56,336 nt of DNA, from contig JBGVLX010000091.1 of NCBI GenBank assembly GCA_045124495.1, forward strand, positions 1-56,336. Direction: 5' to 3'. This DNA is from RGIG1668 sp045124495 (lineage in GTDB: Bacteria; Bacillota; Clostridia; Lachnospirales; Lachnospiraceae). Shown piece after piece: positions 43,567 through 53,478 of this stretch. The notes below the pieces were generated by a model. The model was given only the letters and a program-made list of their open reading frames with translations, was not told the DNA's origin and made no database searches. Within the stretch, counting starts at the first letter, position 1; each line of letters starts with the position of its first letter. The position numbers were made by a program, and so were the translations under genes.

Positions 43567-44136
43567 CTAAAAATTTGTTGTTTCACTTTCTTTTCGTTTT
43601 ACAATTGCCAGCTTATCCTGAAATTCTACTATGGTAACCATGGAATCCTGAGGGATTCTTTCTTCCGGGTTTTGTGCCTTCGCCGGATAAGTACTGGTGA
43701 TTCCATCGTAGGTGGAAATGCTAATGGCACCAAATCCGCCTTCTACAATGGTATGAATTACTTTCGCATCAAACAAAAGCAACTGTTCTTTTGAATAAGT
43801 GGTATGTTCCACCTTCCTAAGTTTTCGGATCAGTGTCTGAATTAAAACCGCCGCCAAATAAGCAAATCCTAATCCAAGCAGGTTTACAAATAAAAGATTA
43901 TCTCCCCGGTAACATAAAGTACCAATTAATCCGTAAATCAATAAGCCTGTGCAAATACTTTGAATGGACAATGGTAACAAACATACCGTAGTATCTCCTA
44001 TTTCGAACCCGGTATCCAGGTCTAAGTCGATAAAATCAAATATGCCGTCAAACGCATCTGCAATTCCGGCAAATATCATGGTAATCAGAGGAATCACAAA
44101 ACCGACAACAATACAGATAAGAAAGACTTTCTCCAT
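43567..44136 (-). CDS. NfeD-like membrane protein (YuaF type)
   Basis: Partner of flotillin. About three to four membrane segments lie in the first 105 residues (VFLICIVVGFVIPLITMIF; SICTGLLIYGLIGTLCY; LFVNLLGLGFAYLAAVLIQ). A small soluble OB-fold domain (AKVIHTIVEGGFGAISIS; ERIPQDSMVTIVEFQDKLAIVKR) follows. No protease domain, so it belongs to the short NfeD class. 189 residues; GGAGGTGACC before the ATG. In B. subtilis this pair is under sigma-W; I did not find a convincing sigma-W promoter here. Confidence 0.85.
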   Translation of the reverse strand: MEKVFLICIVVGFVIPLITMIFAGIADAFDGIFDFIDLDLDTGFEIGDTTVCLLPLSIQSICTGLLIYGLIGTLCYRGDNLLFVNLLGLGFAYLAAVLIQTLIRKLRKVEHTTYSKEQLLLFDAKVIHTIVEGGFGAISISTYDGITSTYPAKAQNPEERIPQDSMVTIVEFQDKLAIVKRKESETTNF

Positions 44137-44413
44137 TTAGGTCACCTCCAACCTTAAAGAATTCTTTGTAAAACTATTTTAGGTAATTTTTGCTCTCGCA
44201 ATCCTAAAAACATTTTATCATAATTTCATCAAAATTCCTATCATTTCTTCTATTCGTAAGAAAATCTTTCGTATACTTCGTTACTGTTTAAACAGTAACC
44301 CTATTACCACATAACGCAGCAAAAAAACAGTTCTGTCTTTTGCTACGTTATGCAAACTTATCTTAAGATGAAACATATTATCCTGAATGAGTTTTGTTAT
44401 GAATCATCTTATA
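44137..44413. repeat. Intergenic palindromes between the ABC transporter and nfeD-floT
   Basis: No gene seen. A perfect 20-bp palindrome (44280-44299), core TTACTGTTTAAACAGTAA, is followed by a 15-bp inverted repeat with one mismatch (44310-44324 and 44338-44352). Neither has a U run on the minus strand, so termination after the ABC gene is not clearly explained. The region must also hold the nfeD promoter; a TATGATAAAAT-like segment lies near 44210-44222. Confidence 0.6.
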
Positions 44414-46765
44414 CTATTCACTTCTTAATGCTTCTACAGCGTCTTTCTTTGCTGCCATCTTCGCAGGAATGTGTCCGCCAATCATAGTTAAAATAGTGCT
44501 GATAATAACCAAAGTAACTGCATGTTTTAATTGAAGGTGGGAACAATTCTGTAATTCTGTCATTCCTTCAATAACTTTATTGATTGGGAAGGTACATAAC
44601 CATGCAATGAATACTCCTAACGTTCCGGAGAAAATTCCCAAAAGACAGGTTTCTGCATCAAACACGCGGGTAATATCTTTCTTTCTGGCACCTAATGCCT
44701 TTAAGATACCGATTTCCTTTGTTCTTTCTAATACGGAAGTATAGGTAATAATACAAATCATAATCAAACTAACTACCAGAGAGATACTTGCAAAGGCAAT
44801 CAATACTACTGTGATACCATCCATAATTCCGGAAGTCATATCTGAAATCGTACCTGCTAAGTCAGTATAAACAATCTGATCATCAGTTTCTTTTCCTACA
44901 TTATATTCATCTATATACTCTAAAATCTTATCTTTTGATTCAAAATCCTTAGGGAATACCAATACCATAAATGGTGTCGCATCTCCGCCTAAGTAAGATA
45001 CAAACATATCTTTTGTATCTTCATCTGCAAATTCTTCCATAGACATTACATTGTAACTTACCTCTTTTTGTGCCTTTACAATGTCAGATTCCATAGCATC
45101 ATCAATTACTAACTGGGATAAATCATCACTATATGCAATACCGGTAGCCAATAATCCCATATTCGTACCTTCTCTTTGACGAACTACACCTGTTATGGTT
45201 AAAGTCTTACTTCCTTCTGCCTGATACATTGCTTCATAATCTGTTCCTGGCATATAAACATTGACCCCATTGTAATCCAGCTGACCATAATAGTCATTGT
45301 TTCCTACTAATTTATATTCTGTACCAACAATATCACTAAACTTAATGCTTTCTACATTTTCAGTATCAAATCCAAGTGCTATCATGGTATTTACGTCAAT
45401 TTTATTAGAAGATTCTATTACCAAGATTAAATCCGTTGCCTCACTTGGATATTCACCTGCCAGCAATTCATAATTCTTTTCCAGGTAGCTTTCCCCTTCA
45501 TGTAAGCTGTTCGGATAGCTGGAAAGTCCAATTCCGCTCATGGAAGTCATAGAAGACATAGAAGATGCGGAAGACAATAAGGAACCAAACATAACCGGAA
45601 CATAAGCATCATCTTTCTTCATTACCAGATTCATATTTACCAAACGGGTATAACCGATGCTGGAACAAATCTCAGGGTCTACCGCTTCAATATAATCAAT
45701 AAATCCATTGGAAAAATCATTTTTATGAATGATAATATTTTCCATCGGGTCATATAATTTAACTTCATCGGTATCTACGTATTCCACTTCTCCCATAAGT
45801 TCTGCATGTTGTTGCTGCATACTTTCCATATCAACTTCTGAGGTACTTTGGGCGATAATAATCGGAAATTCCGACATAGCATCACTTTGATAATTATTTA
45901 TCTGTGTCTGGAATCCTGTGGATAAACTTAAAATAACTGCAATACCGATAATACCGATGCTGGAAGCAAAGGCAGTTAAGAAGGTTCTTCCCTTTTTGGT
46001 TTTTAAGTTATTTAAAGAAAGTCCCAATGCTGTCATAAACTTCATACTGGTTTTCTTTAACTTAAACTGATCTTCCTTCGGTCTTTCCTGATGTGGGTGG
46101 GAATCCGAAATAATATTACCATCCTGAAAACGGATGATACGGTCTGCATATTGCTCTGCCAGTTCCGGATTATGAGTAACCATAATCACCAGACGGTCCT
46201 TCGCAACTTCTTTGATTAAATCCATAATCTGAACACTGGTAGCAGTATCCAAAGCACCGGTAGGTTCATCACAAAGTAAGATTTCCGGGTCATTCGCCAA
46301 TGCTCTGGCGATAGCAACTCTTTGCATCTGACCACCGGATAACTGATTCGGTTTCTTATGTACATGATTTTTTAAACCAACCTGCTCTAAAACTTCAAGA
46401 GCACGTTTATGCTTTTCTTCCTTGGAAACACCACTCAGGGTCATACCTAATTCCACATTTTCCACAATGCTAAGGTGCATAATCAAGTTATAACTTTGGA
46501 ATACAAATCCAATGGAATTATTCCGGTAAGCATCCCAGTCTGTTTCTTTAAAATCCTTGGTTTTCTTTCCTTTAATGACTAAATCACCGGAATCATAACG
46601 GTCCAAACCACCAATAATGTTCAAACAGGTGGTTTTTCCAGAACCGCTGGTACCAAGAATCGCAACAAATTCTTTTTCACGAAAGGCAACACTGATATCA
46701 TTTAATGCTACAGTATCAATATCCCCAACGTGATATACCTTACGTATATGCTTTAACTCTAACAT
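44414..46765 (-). CDS. MacB-like ABC transporter, ATPase fused to FtsX permease
   Basis: ATPase and permease in one 783-residue chain. Residues 1-225: Walker A GTSGSGKTT, Q-loop FQSYN, signature LSGGQMQRVAIARALA, Walker B EILLCDEPTGALD and the switch His in MVTHNPE. The permease starts near 255 with a membrane segment (AFASSIGIIGIAVILSL), then a large outside domain (about 285-640), and three C-terminal segments with the FtsX pattern (VVSLIMICIITYTSVLERTKEIGILKALGARKKDI). Such mechanotransmission transporters export peptides or lipoproteins or signal cell-wall stress. The substrate is unknown. No two-component system is adjacent. Confidence 0.92.
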   Translation of the reverse strand: MLELKHIRKVYHVGDIDTVALNDISVAFREKEFVAILGTSGSGKTTCLNIIGGLDRYDSGDLVIKGKKTKDFKETDWDAYRNNSIGFVFQSYNLIMHLSIVENVELGMTLSGVSKEEKHKRALEVLEQVGLKNHVHKKPNQLSGGQMQRVAIARALANDPEILLCDEPTGALDTATSVQIMDLIKEVAKDRLVIMVTHNPELAEQYADRIIRFQDGNIISDSHPHQERPKEDQFKLKKTSMKFMTALGLSLNNLKTKKGRTFLTAFASSIGIIGIAVILSLSTGFQTQINNYQSDAMSEFPIIIAQSTSEVDMESMQQQHAELMGEVEYVDTDEVKLYDPMENIIIHKNDFSNGFIDYIEAVDPEICSSIGYTRLVNMNLVMKKDDAYVPVMFGSLLSSASSMSSMTSMSGIGLSSYPNSLHEGESYLEKNYELLAGEYPSEATDLILVIESSNKIDVNTMIALGFDTENVESIKFSDIVGTEYKLVGNNDYYGQLDYNGVNVYMPGTDYEAMYQAEGSKTLTITGVVRQREGTNMGLLATGIAYSDDLSQLVIDDAMESDIVKAQKEVSYNVMSMEEFADEDTKDMFVSYLGGDATPFMVLVFPKDFESKDKILEYIDEYNVGKETDDQIVYTDLAGTISDMTSGIMDGITVVLIAFASISLVVSLIMICIITYTSVLERTKEIGILKALGARKKDITRVFDAETCLLGIFSGTLGVFIAWLCTFPINKVIEGMTELQNCSHLQLKHAVTLVIISTILTMIGGHIPAKMAAKKDAVEALRSE

Positions 46766-46809
46766 ACGTTTCCTCCTATATAACCTTTTTATTCGTTTTC
46801 ACGCTCTTT

Positions 46810-46838
46810 AGGTTACTATTTTTTTTTGCTAAAGTCAA
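46810..46838 (-). promoter_or_regulatory. Possible promoter of the MacB-like gene, with an A9 run in the spacer
   Basis: Minus strand TTGACT (46833-46838), a 17-base spacer and a poor TAACCT (46810-46815). Nine consecutive A residues (46819-46827) lie in the spacer. Confidence 0.4.
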
Positions 46839-46870
46839 TAACTCAAATGAGGATTTTATAGCAAAATAAA

Positions 46871-46896
46871 AAAGGAGCAGATTCATCTGCCCCTTT
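46871..46896 (-). terminator. Terminator after the DUF5057 gene and pilin operon
   Basis: An 11-bp stem with one mismatch (46871-46881 and 46886-46896) and a 4-base loop is followed by a U-rich tail on the minus strand. It lies just past the stop at 46901, so the pilin operon ends here and the ABC transporter is a separate unit. Confidence 0.85.
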
Positions 46897-46900
46897 CCGA

Positions 46901-49900
46901 TTAATTCAAATCCCATAAATCCATTTCAATTTCATCACCAGCTGTGATTCGAATGGTATAGATGGTATATAGTGATTTCTCACTTCGTTGTTCTTCCAGA
47001 ACACTGGAAACATTATTCTTTTTAATATCGGTCAATGAATATGGGAATCTGTCATATATCTGTAATGACAAGTGAGTTATACTGTCATCGTTAAAGTATT
47101 CGCTTCTTAACTGTAGCGAAGTCATACGACGGGTTTCTCCATTCTTCATTAAATCATAGTAAATATAATCATCAGAACCTTTATTATACTTGATGATTCC
47201 TACTAAAGTATCTTCCTTACTGTTATAGCCTTCTCCATTTGGATTTGCATCAATATAGATAAGACCTGTGAAATAACGGTCTGGAAGGTCATCCAGTATC
47301 TTTAGATCATATTCAAAATTAGATTCTGTACTGTCTACCGCTGCCTTTGCATCTACCTGAACTTCCGGAGTTTTAATCTTTGCTGCAGCCGTAGAATCAA
47401 TATTAGTTCCTGTTACCTCAACAATCGGTGGATTGTTCATGGCATTAAATGACAGGAATACTGTATTGATAAACATTTTACGTTCATAGTTGTTATCATA
47501 ATTAGGTGTGATATCACTATGTCCTGCACCAGTATAAGTTACATTCTTGTTAGAATAAATATAGTAACTGTTTCTACCATCATTTGGGTTGATGCTATAA
47601 TAACTTAATTTCGGAATTTTTTTCAAATTTTCGTTATTATGAGTCATTCCTACCACGTATTCTGAGGACTGTGTAGTATCCAGACAATACCAGACTGTGG
47701 TAGATTCAACGTCCAAATCTAACTGTGTATACTGGGAGTGGGTTGTATTTGTTCTAAATCGTTCCGGCAAAGCAAATGGGTATCTGGTAATAATACCATC
47801 ATTAGTTACTCGAACAAACTGGGTATTATTATATTGCTCACTATAGCCATCATTCTTGTATGGTACTGTATCATTACCAGTAGTACCACTATCGACCGTT
47901 GAGCCTGAAATTCTCCAAGCTAAACAAACATCTGTCTGTCCACCGTAAATACCTGACATAAATTCCTCTGATGGACCATAATCTACGCCATAATCCGTAT
48001 AAAACTCTGAGCCATCTTTTTGATTTGTATATGCATATTCCTTATCCAAAGTAAAGAAACGTGCTGCACCATAAACATAACGGACACTGGAGTTATAAAC
48101 CGGATCATTCGTATTATAATAAGAACTTGTATTATAAGACCATGTTGTCTTTGGGCTTGAAGCATATGAAGGTGATAAATCAGGATCTGCTATTTGGGTA
48201 CCTATACCATATAACTGATTCGTGTATCTTGCACCGGTATTAATAATACCGATATTATCATGGCTACAAAGCAAACTGTTTACTTCTGAGAATTTGATTA
48301 ATTCTGCACAGGCAACCTTTGTAAAGTCCTTTGATTCATAACTATCTGCAAAACCAATTACAATCATGTCATATTGTTCGATCAGCCAATTCTCATTTTT
48401 AACTGCATTTCCCTTTTGATTTGCAATATAAGCATTGTTATTATATGCCATCTTACAAAAATCTTCACAAGTCATAAGATCCAAGTCAATGTCAAAATAA
48501 TCCTTGAAGACAAAATCATCCATCAGGTTTCCTGTATTTCCACTACTTGTATACTTCATAATACCAAACTCATGCTCATGATTTTGGCTAACATAACCAT
48601 TCTTATCACATGTTACACACATCGCCAGTGTAGTATCGCCACCTTTTACATTCAAATTCGGTACAATCTGCAATACTTTCAAACTTTCTATCTGATCTGA
48701 TGCCTTATCATAACCTGCATATCCTAACTGGCTAACCTGGGTGGTAGCACCATTATTTTTATAAGTCGCTTCTAACTTCCAGGACAGAACACCAAAGAAG
48801 GTATCTACCAACTCATATTCCATAACTTTATTTTTGTCTTTACCGGTCAGGTAAGTCTGGGTACCATAAATTTCATCTTCAGAAAAACGACCATCCATAT
48901 CAACATCAAAATACAGATTTACTTCGTATTCCACATTATTTCCAGCCTCACTACCGATGTTATATTCCACACTGAACACATGACCATTTATATCATAATC
49001 ATCTTTGGATAAGTTATCCTGATATTCTATCGGCGCAGTTATAATATTTAAAGTAGGACGAATGATGGAAGATTTACTGTTAATGGTGTTTATAATCTTA
49101 TTTTTCGTTCCCTCATTATAAACAGTCTTACCATCCACCACAGACACATCATCATAATCAAAACCGGTTAAAATACTATCATAACTACCAGCTTCTTTTC
49201 CACTTGCAATACTTTCCAATAAAATCCCCATCTGAGATTCAGGATCAATACGTGTGGATATATTGTTACTTTCATCAATAACTTCTGATTCGATTAATAC
49301 CGGTCTTCCAGAATTAATATAATTATATAATTCCTGTTGCTTTGTATAAGATAAGTCCATACCGGAAGTTATATATACATATTTTCCATTATCATTCTTT
49401 TGGGAACCGATCATCGCATTATCAGTACCCCCAGAACTATCTTTAAAAGGTTCATTACGTACAGTGATATCACCTGTATGGAAGTACATATCGTAAGCAT
49501 GGTCATCGTCAACGGTCATCTTACGATAATATTTCGTTGCAGTCATTGTGGTATTATTTTTAAATTCACGTAATGCCGATACATCACCACCAATGATAAT
49601 AAGGTCATAGGTATTTACCAAATCGTCAACCTTACAGTTTAACTCACTAACTGTATAGTTATCAATATTTATCTTACTTGCATCGATACCAATCAAATCA
49701 GCAATTTTAGATTTGGTAATATGATAACTGTAAATGTCTGTTTCGGTAGTAAATGGAAAAGATACGTGTGAGAATCCATTTTGCTTTTCATACATTCCAT
49801 ATGCATAACCTGGAAATACATAAAGATTTCCCTCTGCATCTTCGTAAAAGAAGAATCCGGTTTGTGGATTAACATACATAGTAAATGGTCCGGAAGGATT

Positions 49901-52171
49901 TACACCATCATTTAAGGTAACATCACTTTGATAATATTCATATGTAAAGAAATCATCTTCATACCCCCCCCCTCTATATGCCTTATGAGAAACATACTTA
50001 ATAGGATCTCCAATGTTTGTTACCTCATCGTAAAACGTAGAAGTGACTTCTGTTGTTCCAAGCCATACCTCATTCCGGTTGATAAAAAGAACTTCTTTCC
50101 CCGCAGAATTTTTGTATACCACTTCGTACTTAGTAGGATTAGTATCACCATTATATTTAACACGTGCGTATGTATATGTTTCACCGTTAAATTCAATTTG
50201 AGCATATACCGGACGAATTCCTAAGTCAGAGGATGCGCTACTCACAGGCTTATCCCTATATGTCGCTGACTGCACCAATAACGATGCGGAAGTACTTATA
50301 TCATAACCATAACCGCCACTTTTAGCAAAATAATACCTACCATTTCCGTCAGTATAAACACCTGAAATAGCACCATTATATGAAAATGATTTATCTTCAT
50401 TTATGGTTCCTTGTGGCTTAAACATAAAGTCAAATACTGTTTTTCCGTCGGCTGAAGTATACACTCTTTCTTCCATGGTAGCATTCGTATTCTTTCCTTC
50501 GTAATACTGGGAAACCGTCGAGTCAGTAGATTTAAACGCGATTGGTGCTGCCGGTTGAATCTCTAATACGTTAAACTTACGGTCGGAAGAAGATGGCAGG
50601 ATACCCCTATATGAGGCAGTGTTTAACATAGCCTGAATAGTTGCAACATCACCTGGATTAATAACATCATCCCCGTCACCTAAGAATAAGTAATCAATCA
50701 AAACTACATTGGAATATTTTGACTTCAGTGTAGCGGTATTAATTAAATTCTTAATTACATTATGAGCATAATCAACTGCTGAAATTATAGTAGTATGACT
50801 GCCACTGGTATCATAAGTGTCACCAATGGAAGATCTATAGTATAAAAATTTTAATGCACTTGTATTCTTTGATGCATATTCAGATAATAAAGACTTTTCG
50901 ACGTCAGTAATATCATTGCTTACCAAAGTATCATAATCTTCGACACCGATGTTTACAAATACCGCATCATAAACTGATAAATCCGCAGGAATGGAACCTG
51001 GGGTACAAACTGTAACATCAATATCCCCACCATAACTGTCTTCATATAGAAAAGCCTTGGTTAAACGATTTAACTTAACAACATGTGGTACTTGTTCTAT
51101 CAAATTTCCTTCATCATCATATACATCTTCGCGATAAGTCTCTTCAAGGGTAGCTTCTTCCATGGCTAATTCCTGCAACGGCGTATAGGTTCCGTCTTCC
51201 GGCATGGTAGCAACGATTTCCAAAAACTTATAGGAAGTTACTGAAACCACCTCATTGCCTTCTGCATCTGTGGTAATGGTTGGCAGATTATCATAATTTT
51301 CATACTCCCAGAAGGAACTACTAGACATATAGTTCAAAATACCAGTTATATCAGCCAAATCAATGTCACTAAGTGAGAATACATAATGACAGTCAGAAGT
51401 TCCATACAAGGCGGTACTAAATAGTTTTGATGGAAAATCAACTGCAGCCAGTTCTGCAATCTTTAAATTTACCATAGTTCCATCTCCGGTTCCAGGATCA
51501 ACAGAACCAGGTAAGGTACTTGGATTTAAATATTTATATATATTATAATCCATTAATAATGGAGCAGAGTTTGAAGTAGCGTACTCTAAAAACGCATTCT
51601 GTCCATTTTCAGTAAAATCATAGGTCTTAAAGAACATATCCGCAGTCTGGGTTTCTATATCTGTAAGCTCCGTCTGACCTGTCTTATCGTAATTATCTGT
51701 ATTATTTACATACACCAAATCATAAGATAATAAATATTCTAAGATAGCTTCCTTGCTTCCGTCTCCCTGGGCACATAAGGTACCTGCCGTTATTCTGGTT
51801 AAAGGAGTCATATCTACCGACACACTCATACCATCATAAGTCAATACCTCACTTCCAAAGGCCCCTGAATTTACATAAACTGAAAAAGTTGTTTCCGGTA
51901 TGGTTGTGGAAGCATCTCCCGGATAAATCTCAAGAATCTTAAATTCCTCTGCACCAACAGCCAGATTCGCATTGGTTACAATGGTTTGCAAGTTGGAATT
52001 ATAACAACTTTGAATTCGCTCAATATTCGTCAGATCTCCTGATCCTCCAAGAACGACAGGGTCCGTAGGTGCATTAAAATCATCTGCGGATGAGAAAGTA
52101 GTTGCCAACAATCCAACAAGCAAAGTAACACAAAGCGCCAAAGCAGCTATTTTTCTTTTTTTGTTTTTCAT
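46901..52171 (-). CDS. Giant secreted DUF5057 protein, last gene of the pilin operon
   Basis: 1756 residues with a signal peptide (KKRKIAALALCVTLLVGLLA, probable cut after FSSA near 29). No LPXTG or other anchor; the C-terminus ends WDLN. A motif of the form FKILEIYP recurs at about 77, 314, 533 and 1164. Most copies are followed by a YDLVxV/IG motif (150, 401, 855, 1267), as in Rossmann or amidotransferase-like folds. DVDMDGRFSEDE near 1089 looks like a calcium-binding loop. I match it to DUF5057, whose function is unknown. It begins 25 bases after a prepilin gene, so it may be a filament-linked surface protein or adhesin. A G9 run near codon 734 could switch it off. Confidence 0.8.
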   Translation of the reverse strand: MKNKKRKIAALALCVTLLVGLLATTFSSADDFNAPTDPVVLGGSGDLTNIERIQSCYNSNLQTIVTNANLAVGAEEFKILEIYPGDASTTIPETTFSVYVNSGAFGSEVLTYDGMSVSVDMTPLTRITAGTLCAQGDGSKEAILEYLLSYDLVYVNNTDNYDKTGQTELTDIETQTADMFFKTYDFTENGQNAFLEYATSNSAPLLMDYNIYKYLNPSTLPGSVDPGTGDGTMVNLKIAELAAVDFPSKLFSTALYGTSDCHYVFSLSDIDLADITGILNYMSSSSFWEYENYDNLPTITTDAEGNEVVSVTSYKFLEIVATMPEDGTYTPLQELAMEEATLEETYREDVYDDEGNLIEQVPHVVKLNRLTKAFLYEDSYGGDIDVTVCTPGSIPADLSVYDAVFVNIGVEDYDTLVSNDITDVEKSLLSEYASKNTSALKFLYYRSSIGDTYDTSGSHTTIISAVDYAHNVIKNLINTATLKSKYSNVVLIDYLFLGDGDDVINPGDVATIQAMLNTASYRGILPSSSDRKFNVLEIQPAAPIAFKSTDSTVSQYYEGKNTNATMEERVYTSADGKTVFDFMFKPQGTINEDKSFSYNGAISGVYTDGNGRYYFAKSGGYGYDISTSASLLVQSATYRDKPVSSASSDLGIRPVYAQIEFNGETYTYARVKYNGDTNPTKYEVVYKNSAGKEVLFINRNEVWLGTTEVTSTFYDEVTNIGDPIKYVSHKAYRGGGYEDDFFTYEYYQSDVTLNDGVNPSGPFTMYVNPQTGFFFYEDAEGNLYVFPGYAYGMYEKQNGFSHVSFPFTTETDIYSYHITKSKIADLIGIDASKINIDNYTVSELNCKVDDLVNTYDLIIIGGDVSALREFKNNTTMTATKYYRKMTVDDDHAYDMYFHTGDITVRNEPFKDSSGGTDNAMIGSQKNDNGKYVYITSGMDLSYTKQQELYNYINSGRPVLIESEVIDESNNISTRIDPESQMGILLESIASGKEAGSYDSILTGFDYDDVSVVDGKTVYNEGTKNKIINTINSKSSIIRPTLNIITAPIEYQDNLSKDDYDINGHVFSVEYNIGSEAGNNVEYEVNLYFDVDMDGRFSEDEIYGTQTYLTGKDKNKVMEYELVDTFFGVLSWKLEATYKNNGATTQVSQLGYAGYDKASDQIESLKVLQIVPNLNVKGGDTTLAMCVTCDKNGYVSQNHEHEFGIMKYTSSGNTGNLMDDFVFKDYFDIDLDLMTCEDFCKMAYNNNAYIANQKGNAVKNENWLIEQYDMIVIGFADSYESKDFTKVACAELIKFSEVNSLLCSHDNIGIINTGARYTNQLYGIGTQIADPDLSPSYASSPKTTWSYNTSSYYNTNDPVYNSSVRYVYGAARFFTLDKEYAYTNQKDGSEFYTDYGVDYGPSEEFMSGIYGGQTDVCLAWRISGSTVDSGTTGNDTVPYKNDGYSEQYNNTQFVRVTNDGIITRYPFALPERFRTNTTHSQYTQLDLDVESTTVWYCLDTTQSSEYVVGMTHNNENLKKIPKLSYYSINPNDGRNSYYIYSNKNVTYTGAGHSDITPNYDNNYERKMFINTVFLSFNAMNNPPIVEVTGTNIDSTAAAKIKTPEVQVDAKAAVDSTESNFEYDLKILDDLPDRYFTGLIYIDANPNGEGYNSKEDTLVGIIKYNKGSDDYIYYDLMKNGETRRMTSLQLRSEYFNDDSITHLSLQIYDRFPYSLTDIKKNNVSSVLEEQRSEKSLYTIYTIRITAGDEIEMDLWDLN
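49964..49972 (-). repeat. G9 homopolymer inside the DUF5057 gene
   Basis: Nine consecutive C on the plus strand, so GGG GGG GGG on the coding strand (Gly734-Gly736). It is the longest G/C homopolymer I noticed in this AT-rich window. A change of one base would shift the frame and cut the protein to well under half its length. Confidence 0.95.
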
Positions 52172-52196
52172 TCTTAACTCTCCTTTCTATCCTGAT

Positions 52197-52886
52197 TTAA
52201 TCTACAAAAAAGACATTATCATTTCGAATCAAAATATCATTTTCAATCATAAAATTCTTATCAATGTTGTCATTTCTAAATTCCATGGTCAAGTGAATGA
52301 TATTGGATTCGATTCTTGATAAATCCACCTGAAAGTTAATACACCTGCTTGAAAGCAAATTATTTGGATCCAAAGTAGTAACCGGTGTATAATATGTAAC
52401 TGCCGTTGAACCACTGCCATAGGTAGTTACTGTCACACCATTTAGATAAACGCTGTTTGTTGCCTTATCATACACAATGGTTTCGTTTCCTGTAAAGATG
52501 TAGGATACATCCCCTTCCCAGTTTGCCATATAACCGGTTTCTAAGGGATCTGTAATTTTTACATCTTTATATTCTTTATAAATGTCATTTGTAATACCAC
52601 TATGGTCTTCTCTTACCATAATCCATTTTTTTGTTCCAAAAACAGCTTCAATCCTAAGACTTTCCGCACCATCCTGAAAAATAGTTGCGTTCTTAATCGC
52701 ATCAGAAACTGTCCGGTACACCATCTGGGATTCATTTTGTAATTTTGTTTCTTTCTTTGTTCTTCCATAATATGCTGTAGACGACTGCATAAACGATGAA
52801 ACTCCCAGGAAGAGGATTGAAACAATTGCCACAGCAACAATTATTTCAATCAAAGAAAGACCTTTATTATTTTTCAATTGTTTCAT
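52197..52886 (-). CDS. Type IV prepilin-like protein, GspJ/PulJ-like
   Basis: A class III signal: a short basic leader KQLKNNKG, cut after Gly, then LSLIEIIVAVAIVSILFLGVS with Glu at mature position 5. The following region (QNESQMVYRTVSDAIKNATIF) resembles minor pseudopilins of the GspJ type, which often sit at the filament tip. The C-terminal 150 residues are beta-rich and unassigned. 229 residues; a GGAGGGG-like site precedes the ATG. It starts 11 bases after the next prepilin gene. Confidence 0.88.
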   Translation of the reverse strand: MKQLKNNKGLSLIEIIVAVAIVSILFLGVSSFMQSSTAYYGRTKKETKLQNESQMVYRTVSDAIKNATIFQDGAESLRIEAVFGTKKWIMVREDHSGITNDIYKEYKDVKITDPLETGYMANWEGDVSYIFTGNETIVYDKATNSVYLNGVTVTTYGSGSTAVTYYTPVTTLDPNNLLSSRCINFQVDLSRIESNIIHLTMEFRNDNIDKNFMIENDILIRNDNVFFVD

Positions 52887-52897
52887 TCTATCCCCTC

Positions 52898-53458
52898 CTA
52901 GTTATAATCTACGATTCGCCCGGTGGAACAACTGATAGAGAATTTCTTTTCCAAAGTCGAATTTTTAATATACACATTAAGAGTTCCTGTTTCACTATAA
53001 TCTGCGTTATTTACTAATTTTCCATTGCTACGATTATAATGGATAATTAACGGACTCGTTTCTGTTATCTTTACTTTCGTACCTGTAGATGTTTCCGTAT
53101 CAAAAGAATAATAATATTCCAGGGAAGAATCAAGTTTTACTTTTTCTTTTATGGATGCAGTAATTTCAGAAGTTGTCAGGCTGGCAAAATTCGCAAGTCT
53201 GCTTCGTTCCATTTCAAAAACTATAAAATAATACTCATCCTCAGCAGAGTCATAATAAACAGCACCAGCAGTTAAATCTGAACTTGTAAGTGTTTTTTCC
53301 CTAAGATTAATTGTCTGAGACTGTAACACATCAAACTGTTTTCTAACTCTTGCCTTTTTTAAAGAGCTGACAGAAAGGACAGTTCCGGAAGTAACGATTG
53401 CAATTAAGGCCATTACTACAACAACTTCAATCATCGTCATACCTTTATTATTTTTCAT
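52898..53458 (-). CDS. Type IV prepilin-like protein
   Basis: Leader KNNKG, then MTMIEVVVVMALIAIVTSGTV with Glu5, a standard prepilin-peptidase site and assembly helix. The globular part of about 150 residues (RKQFDVLQSQTINLREKTL; DEYYFIVFEMERS) looks like a GspH/FimT-type minor pilin but is not closely recognised. It has one Cys near the C-terminus (SISCSTGRIV). It lies 20 bases after the 858-residue gene. Confidence 0.88.
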   Translation of the reverse strand: MKNNKGMTMIEVVVVMALIAIVTSGTVLSVSSLKKARVRKQFDVLQSQTINLREKTLTSSDLTAGAVYYDSAEDEYYFIVFEMERSRLANFASLTTSEITASIKEKVKLDSSLEYYYSFDTETSTGTKVKITETSPLIIHYNRSNGKLVNNADYSETGTLNVYIKNSTLEKKFSISCSTGRIVDYN

Positions 53459-53478
53459 ACTATCACCATCCTTCGCCC

